6,272 bases of DNA from Methanomicrobiales archaeon (lineage in GTDB: Archaea > Halobacteriota > Methanomicrobia > Methanomicrobiales > Methanoculleaceae), in the NCBI GenBank assembly GCA_012521035.1, contig JAAYND010000292.1:1-6272 (forward strand), written 5' to 3'. Under the pieces are notes generated by a model. That model was given only the letters and a program-made list of their open reading frames with translations. It had not been told where the DNA came from and did not search any database. Each line of letters begins with the position of its first letter. The stretch's first letter is position 1. Below are positions 1 to 3,808 of the stretch, piece after piece. Made by a program: the position numbers and the translations under genes.

Positions 1-1
1 C

Positions 2-493
2 AAGTACATCAGGCGCGGACTCAGTATATTCTCTCTCGGCCTCGTCATCACCGCCGTCACCTGGATATTCTTCCCCTCGGCATACATCGTCTTTGGCATC
101 CTGCACTTCATCGGCGTCGCGATCCTGCTAGCGCCTCTCTTTGTGCGGTTCGGCGCAACAAACCTCATACTGAGCGCTGCCTGTATCATCGCCGGCTACG
201 TTACAGAGACCATCCGGGGCCCGTGGCCTCTCCTCTGGCTCGGGATCCGCCCGATACCCTTCACGAGCCTCGATTATGTGCCGCTTCTCCCCTGGTTCAG
301 CCTCGTCCTCCTCGGGATGACCTTCGGGTATCTCTTCTACCCGGGCGGGGAGCGGGGGTTTTCATTCAGGGCTGTGGAGCCGGCGGTCGTCCGGCCGCTC
401 TCGCTCCTCGGCCGGCACTCGCTCCTCATCTACTTCCTGCATCAGCCCGTCATCCTCCTCGTGATCGCGATCCTTGTGCCGGGCACCTGGTGA
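2..493 (+). CDS. DUF1624 / HGSNAT-like membrane protein, C-terminal part (5' truncated)
   Basis: The frame is open from the left edge to TGA at 491-493 and gives 163 residues; the N-terminus lies outside the window. It is very hydrophobic, with about four to five membrane-spanning stretches. Three blocks are typical of the DUF1624 / heparan-alpha-glucosaminide N-acetyltransferase-like family: FGILHFIGVA near visible residues 32-41, DYVPLLPWFSLVLLG near 91-105, and LGRHSLLIYFLHQPV close to the C-terminus. Family members are inner-membrane proteins thought to move an acyl group across the membrane onto a sugar. Prokaryotic members are mostly uncharacterised, so the substrate here is unknown. 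A GTG at 143 could be taken as a start, but the upstream codons continue the same family pattern, so it is an internal valine. The family call is fairly sure, the function is not. Confidence 0.8.
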   Translation, partial: KYIRRGLSIFSLGLVITAVTWIFFPSAYIVFGILHFIGVAILLAPLFVRFGATNLILSAACIIAGYVTETIRGPWPLLWLGIRPIPFTSLDYVPLLPWFSLVLLGMTFGYLFYPGGERGFSFRAVEPAVVRPLSLLGRHSLLIYFLHQPVILLVIAILVPGTW

Positions 494-507
494 GCAGGAT
501 ACCCGGC
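478..507. terminator. Possible bidirectional hairpin between convergent genes
   Basis: GCCGGG at 478-483 pairs with CCCGGC at 502-507. Inside it, CCTG (486-489) can pair with CAGG (495-498) around a 5-nt loop, giving a two-part stem. It spans the stop codon of the membrane-protein gene and ends 2 nt before the ade stop on the other strand. A symmetric hairpin here could serve both convergent transcripts. There is no good T-run on either side, and archaeal termination depends mainly on T-runs, so the terminator role is weakly supported. Confidence 0.3.
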
Positions 508-509
508 GC

Positions 510-2165
510 TCACAAAAATAGGGGGACGTCAGCGAAAGCCCGGGCGTCAAAGACCCCGCGCTCTGTGACCCGAAGCTCAGGGATGACTGTCAGGGCGAGA
601 AACGAGAGGTACATAAAGGGGTTCTCGATAGCGCCGAGTCTTCGTGTGTGCTCCGCGAGAGCCCCAAGGCGATCTACGACCTCCTCGTAGGAGAGGACCG
701 ACATGAGTCCCGCACACTCGAGCGGCAGAGCGGTCACATCATCGCCCGAGACCGCTACAAGCCCACCCCCGAGACGGACCACCTCCTCGATGGCGCGGAT
801 GATATCAGCATCATTGAGACCGACAGCGACTATATTATGGGAGTCGTGGGAGACCGAGCCGGCGATCGCCCCCTCCTGCAGGCCAGAGCCCTGGACGAGG
901 CCGACACCAGAGCCGCTCGCCTGGTAGCGGTCGGTGACGACCACCTTCAGGATATCGCGGGTAGTATCCGGGATGGCGGCGCCGTCCACACTGTAGCGAA
1001 GGTCGCGGGTGACGATCTGTCCGGGCACGATACCGATCACCCTCGCCTCCCCCCGGCCGGCGATCCGGATATCCTCAGGCTCCGGTATTCGTACACGCAT
1101 CGGGATCACCGGGCAGGTCGGAGAGCGGTAGCCGGCATCGACCACCTCGACGCCGCGCTTGAACGTCCGGACGACGCTGAACCGGTCGGAGTCATCGATG
1201 ATGCAGAAGTCGGCAAGCCTCCCCGGGGCGATGGCCCCCCGGTCATGGAGCCCGAACCGGTCAGCGGCTGAGAGCGTCGCCATACGGAGCGCCAGCTCGA
1301 TCTCAAGACCGCCTGCAACCGCCTTCCTGATGCAGTCATCGATATGCCCCTCGCGGGCGAGCATATCAGCGTGCCGGTCGTCGGTGGCAAAGCAGCAGCG
1401 CGCCGCCGTGCAGGCATCCACGAGCGGGAGAAGGTCGTGGAGGTTCTGCTCCGTTGAGCCCTCGCGGATCATGATATACATACCGCGGAGGAGTTTCTCT
1501 CTTGCCTCCGCAAGCGCCGTACACTCGTGATCGCTCTGGACGCCGGCGTATATGTAAGCGTTGAGCTCTTTCCCGGAGAGGAGCGGTGCATGCCCATCCA
1601 CGAGATCAAAGAGATCCATCTTTGCCTGGAGATCCGGATCTCCCATGAGAACCCCGGGGACGTTCATCACCTCGGCAAGCCCGATAACCCCCTCCCGCCC
1701 CCTGAACCGGGCGAGATCTCCAGCCGCGAGCACGGCGCCGCCGGCATCAAGAGGGGTTGCCGGGACGCATGAGGGGAGCATCACCAGGATATCGAGCGGC
1801 GTCCGCGCGGCCTCAGCGAGCATGTACTCGATCCCCGGCACCCCATAGACGTTGGCGATCTCGTGAGGGTCGGCGATGACGGTCGTCGTGCCGCATGCAA
1901 GGACGAGCCTTGCGTACTCTGCCGGCGTAAGAAGAGAACTCTCTATATGAACATGGGCATCGATCAGTCCGGGCACAACGCGGGCGCCGGCGAGGTCGTA
2001 CCTCCGCTTCCCCTGGTAGTCACCGATGCCGATGACGTAGCCGTCCTTCACCGCGAAGTCCACGCGCTCCCAGGTGCATGCGAAGGGGTTGAAGACAACG
2101 CCGCCGGAAAAGACGGTGTCAGCCGGCTCAAGTCCTCTCGCTGCTGCAAGTCCCGTCCGGTTCAG
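510..2165 (-). CDS. ade: Adenine deaminase (AdeC type), probable CTG start
   Basis: Adenine deaminase converts adenine to hypoxanthine and ammonia in purine salvage; it is a cytosolic metal enzyme of the amidohydrolase superfamily. Read from CTG at 2165 the protein has 551 residues, in the usual AdeC range. Metal and active-site signatures are all present: DAHVHIESS (His71, His73, Glu75), GLAEVMN (Glu165), GHAPLLSG (His192), SDHE (His213) and TDDRH (Asp262/263). The AdeC C-terminal domain follows, with GSVSHDSHNIVAVG. The only ATG/GTG/TTG near the 5' end is GTG at 2063. Starting there would remove 34 residues that match the family's N-terminal strand (for example VFSGGVVFNPF before DFAVKDGYVIGIGDY). 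The frame is closed upstream by TGA at 2205-2207. CTG at 2165 has GGAGGT six bases before it and overlaps the upstream stop as CTGA. The enzyme call is near certain; the CTG start is inferred. Confidence 0.93.
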   Translation of the reverse strand: MNRTGLAAARGLEPADTVFSGGVVFNPFACTWERVDFAVKDGYVIGIGDYQGKRRYDLAGARVVPGLIDAHVHIESSLLTPAEYARLVLACGTTTVIADPHEIANVYGVPGIEYMLAEAARTPLDILVMLPSCVPATPLDAGGAVLAAGDLARFRGREGVIGLAEVMNVPGVLMGDPDLQAKMDLFDLVDGHAPLLSGKELNAYIYAGVQSDHECTALAEAREKLLRGMYIMIREGSTEQNLHDLLPLVDACTAARCCFATDDRHADMLAREGHIDDCIRKAVAGGLEIELALRMATLSAADRFGLHDRGAIAPGRLADFCIIDDSDRFSVVRTFKRGVEVVDAGYRSPTCPVIPMRVRIPEPEDIRIAGRGEARVIGIVPGQIVTRDLRYSVDGAAIPDTTRDILKVVVTDRYQASGSGVGLVQGSGLQEGAIAGSVSHDSHNIVAVGLNDADIIRAIEEVVRLGGGLVAVSGDDVTALPLECAGLMSVLSYEEVVDRLGALAEHTRRLGAIENPFMYLSFLALTVIPELRVTERGVFDARAFADVPLFL

Positions 2166-2521
2166 GGCGTTACCTCCAGGTTGCGTATGACGGATGCCCT
2201 CCGCTCATCGCCGACAAGTACTATCAGAAAGAGTTTGTACGAACCGGGCTCCAGGTCCACCGGGATCGTGTATACGTTCCGCCCGCTATCGAGGTTGACG
2301 TACTGTGCTTTACGGAGGACTTCGCTCTGCGTAAATCCTTCCACCCTCATGATCGTCACCTGGAGCACAGCATTCTCGATAGGCTTATCGGCGTTCTCCA
2401 CCGCGATCTCCAGGCCGTCGCCCTCGTAGGTCACTTCCTGGAACGTCGTGGAGAGACATCCGGCAGCCCCGGTGAGAACGGCAAGGATCAGTATCAGAAG
2501 TGGCACATACTTCCAGGACAT
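2162..2521 (-). CDS. Small predicted archaeal lipoprotein, function unknown
   Basis: The product has 119 residues. Residues 1-21 are a signal peptide: Lys4, a long Leu/Ile/Val core, then the lipobox-like ending TGAAGC with Cys22 as the predicted lipidated residue. The mature part of about 98 residues has alternating hydrophobic and polar residues (for example NAVLQVTIMRVEGF and GSYKLFLIVLVGDERR), suggesting a small beta-sandwich on the outer face of the membrane. I do not recognise a named family. The ATG at 2521 is directly preceded by an in-frame TAG, so the start cannot move upstream, yet no Shine-Dalgarno sits at the usual distance. The gene overlaps ade by four bases and is almost certainly co-transcribed with it; the functional link is unclear. 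It could be a surface or transport-associated protein, but nothing in the sequence shows this. Confidence 0.75.
   Translation of the reverse strand: MSWKYVPLLILILAVLTGAAGCLSTTFQEVTYEGDGLEIAVENADKPIENAVLQVTIMRVEGFTQSEVLRKAQYVNLDSGRNVYTIPVDLEPGSYKLFLIVLVGDERRASVIRNLEVTP
2172..2177 (-). promoter_or_regulatory. Shine-Dalgarno (GGAGGT) that places the ade start at CTG 2165
   Basis: On the minus strand GGAGGT is followed by the six bases AACGCC and then CTGAAC. No ATG, GTG or TTG follows at ribosome-binding distance in any frame, so the site points to CTG at 2165-2163 as initiator. It lies inside the last codons of the lipoprotein gene, which fits translational coupling of the two genes. Confidence 0.65.
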
Positions 2522-2595
2522 CTAACCGGCATAGAGTCAGAAGATGGCCTGCCCGGATAATGCGGGCCGTACCGGATCTCTGGCACTACTACCAC
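2494..2595 (-). CDS. Possible 33-codon leader ORF ahead of the lipoprotein gene
   Basis: A GTG at 2595 follows AGGAGG with a 5-nt spacer and opens a 33-codon frame ending with TGA at 2496-2494, 26-28 nt inside the lipoprotein gene in another frame. The peptide starts MVVVPEIRYGPHYPG and ends in RCPGSMCHF, with two cysteines and a histidine close together. It resembles no family I know, and the composition is not clearly that of a coding region. An ATG at 2597 after the same Shine-Dalgarno gives only Met-Trp-stop. I list it because of the strong ribosome-binding site, not because of the peptide. Confidence 0.2.
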   Translation of the reverse strand: MVVVPEIRYGPHYPGRPSSDSMPVRCPGSMCHF

Positions 2596-2597
2596 AT

Positions 2598-2606
2598 TCA
2601 CCTCCT
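2598..2606 (-). promoter_or_regulatory. Orphan full-length Shine-Dalgarno in the lipoprotein leader
   Basis: The minus strand reads AGGAGGTGA, a near-complete complement to the 3' end of archaeal 16S rRNA. It lies 77 nt or more upstream of the lipoprotein ATG, which has no such site of its own. It could serve the short leader ORF beginning at 2595 or the two-codon ORF at 2597, or reflect a lost gene start. Confidence 0.4.
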
Positions 2607-2627
2607 GTTTACTCACAGTTTAGGCTG

Positions 2628-2653
2628 AAAATATTAAAATTTTGTTAAAAAAA
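2628..2653 (-). promoter_or_regulatory. Candidate promoter (AT-rich/TATA-like) for lipoprotein-ade
   Basis: A block of A/T broken by a single G sits in G+C-rich surroundings; the minus strand carries TTTTAATATTTT. An archaeal start site about 25 nt downstream would fall near 2605, just ahead of the orphan Shine-Dalgarno, leaving a leader of roughly 80 nt before the lipoprotein ATG. No BRE can be called with assurance. Confidence 0.35.
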
Positions 2654-2873
2654 TGGGCTCTGGATACGTTCCCGATTCTGGCCGACGCCTGAACAGTGAA
2701 GATCTTCCCGGAGCATGGGTCTCTCGTGGTGAAGTCTCGTTCCCGGTCAGGCCCCGGGGTGCGGACTTGCTGATGTACTCCTCTACCCGGTGAGTTGTTC
2801 GATCAGATTTGCAGGCAGGATCCTGTATAATGTCCTTTTTTACACCTTAAATTCAGAGTCAGCCCCCCATATC

Positions 2874-2889
2874 AAAAGAACTATAAAAA
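2874..2889 (+). promoter_or_regulatory. Candidate archaeal promoter (BRE/TATA) for parA-mcp
   Basis: AAAAGAAC followed by TATAAAAA at 2882-2889 looks like a purine-rich BRE and TATA box. A start site about 25 nt downstream falls near 2908-2912, giving a leader of roughly 20 nt before GTG at 2930. The surrounding 60 bases are strongly AT-rich. It is the only good promoter candidate for both parA and the chemoreceptor gene. Confidence 0.55.
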
Positions 2890-2929
2890 TAGATTTAATA
2901 GAACCTATTGCAAATAAAAGTATTGAGGG

Positions 2930-3790
2930 GTGCTGGTTATTACAGTTGTAGCGTTTGCTCACCACAAAGGCGGCACGGGAAAGACGACATCGTGTCTCAA
3001 TGTTGCAGGCTTCCTCCAGAAGGATGGAAAAAAAGTTCTGGTGGTGGACTGCGATCCACAGGCCAACGCCACTACGGGGCTCGGAGTTGACCCCGGGGCC
3101 CTTACGTTGAGCATATACGATCTCTTCATGAGCGCTTTTGAGGGATTTCCTGACGTAACAATCAACGACGTTCTCATCTCCACACCATCCGGGATCGATC
3201 TGGTTCCGGCAACCCTGGACCTCGTGGGGGTTGAACCCTATCTCTACAACATCGAGGATCGGGCATGGATTCTTGAGGATGCACTCGCCGGGGTGAGGGA
3301 TGCCTACGACTTCATCCTGATCGATACGCCTCCGAGCATGGGTCAGTTCGTCATCAATGGCCTCGTTGCTGCGGATCGCACTGTTGTCACCCTGGATCCT
3401 GGCTCCTTCGCCCTCAGAGGTATGGAGGCACTCTCAACCGTCTTTGGCGATATCCAGGAGATGCTTGGAGAGAAGATAACTGCTGATTTCGCTATCCTGA
3501 CTCGCTGGAAGGGCTCCGGCGAGCGGGAGGCTGGAACAGGCGGTCTTGCTCTCCTCCTGAAACGCATCTTCTCTCCCGGGCCCTCCGCAGAAGAGGAGAA
3601 GGAGGGGGAGCGACTGAGAGCGTTTGAGCGTGAGGTCAGGAAAGCATTCGGGCAGGTATTTACGGTTTCGTACTCGCCTGCGATATATGAGGCACAGCAA
3701 CGCGGATCTCCTATCTCCCACTACGCACCCGAGAGCGATGCTGGCAGGGAATACCGGGCAATCGCAACTGCGATCCGGGATCTTGATTGA
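2930..3790 (+). CDS. ParA/Soj-family ATPase paired with a chemoreceptor
   Basis: The product has 286 residues. It carries the deviant Walker A box KGGTGKTT (13-20, signature Lys13 and Lys18), the Walker A' strand VLVVDCDPQANAT (Asp40, Asp42) and Walker B FILIDTPPS (Asp132). ParA proteins dimerise on ATP, bind DNA non-specifically and are stimulated to hydrolyse ATP by a partner with a basic tail, which drives even spacing of cargo. No ParB or centromere-like repeat is visible here; the next gene is a soluble chemoreceptor, so the likely cargo is a chemosensory cluster. Residues about 196-232 form a charged insertion (PSAEEEKEGERLRAFERE) before the usual C-terminal part (SPAIYEAQQRGSPISHYAPES). 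GTG at 2930 is the only ATG/GTG/TTG start before Walker A; a TGA at 2924-2926 closes the frame. GAGGGG at 2925-2930 touches this start. A chromosome- or plasmid-partition ParA is the main alternative. Confidence 0.9.
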   Translation: MLVITVVAFAHHKGGTGKTTSCLNVAGFLQKDGKKVLVVDCDPQANATTGLGVDPGALTLSIYDLFMSAFEGFPDVTINDVLISTPSGIDLVPATLDLVGVEPYLYNIEDRAWILEDALAGVRDAYDFILIDTPPSMGQFVINGLVAADRTVVTLDPGSFALRGMEALSTVFGDIQEMLGEKITADFAILTRWKGSGEREAGTGGLALLLKRIFSPGPSAEEEKEGERLRAFEREVRKAFGQVFTVSYSPAIYEAQQRGSPISHYAPESDAGREYRAIATAIRDLD

Positions 3791-3791
3791 A

Positions 3792-3800
3792 AGAGGAGGA
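3792..3800 (+). promoter_or_regulatory. Shine-Dalgarno for the chemoreceptor gene
   Basis: AGAGGAGGA lies eight bases before ATG at 3809 and just after the parA stop at 3788-3790. An earlier ATG at 3800 is followed directly by TAA, so 3809 is the real start. The position supports co-transcription with parA. Confidence 0.75.
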
Positions 3801-3808
3801 TGTAATCG

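Larger units (their letters stand above)
2522..2929. other. Divergent intergenic region between lipoprotein-ade and parA-mcp
   Basis: This 408-nt region has no long ORF on either strand. From left to right it holds a small hairpin (GCCCG 2551-2555 with CGGGC 2563-2567), the orphan minus-strand Shine-Dalgarno at 2598-2606, an AT-rich block at 2628-2653, about 160 nt of G+C-rich sequence with no structure I can name, a 10-bp perfect palindrome CAGGATCCTG at 2816-2825, a T-run near 2834-2841, and the TATA element for parA at 2882-2889. The two gene pairs therefore probably have separate promoters. I see no tRNA, riboswitch or CRISPR. Confidence 0.6.

Noticed and set aside
143..493. GTG at 143 as the true start of a 116-residue protein
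   Set aside because: The codons before it (visible from position 2) continue the DUF1624 pattern including FGILHFIGVA, so the gene begins left of the window.
648..1271. A 207-codon plus-strand frame inside ade, rich in Asp and Arg
   Set aside because: It is antisense to the conserved AdeC C-terminal domain and its composition is typical of a reverse-strand shadow.
1863..2429. A 188-codon plus-strand frame over the ade 5' end and the lipoprotein gene
   Set aside because: It is antisense to ade and the lipoprotein, both of which have clear protein features; its own translation shows none.
2816..2825. Perfect palindrome CAGGATCCTG as an operator for parA-mcp
   Set aside because: It is only 10 bp, has no second copy in the region and lies about 57 nt upstream of the TATA element, so it can be chance.
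2908..3090. A 60-codon plus-strand frame starting at TTG just ahead of parA, considered as a frameshifted N-terminus
   Set aside because: The parA frame itself contains a complete N-terminal strand and Walker A box, so no frameshift is needed.
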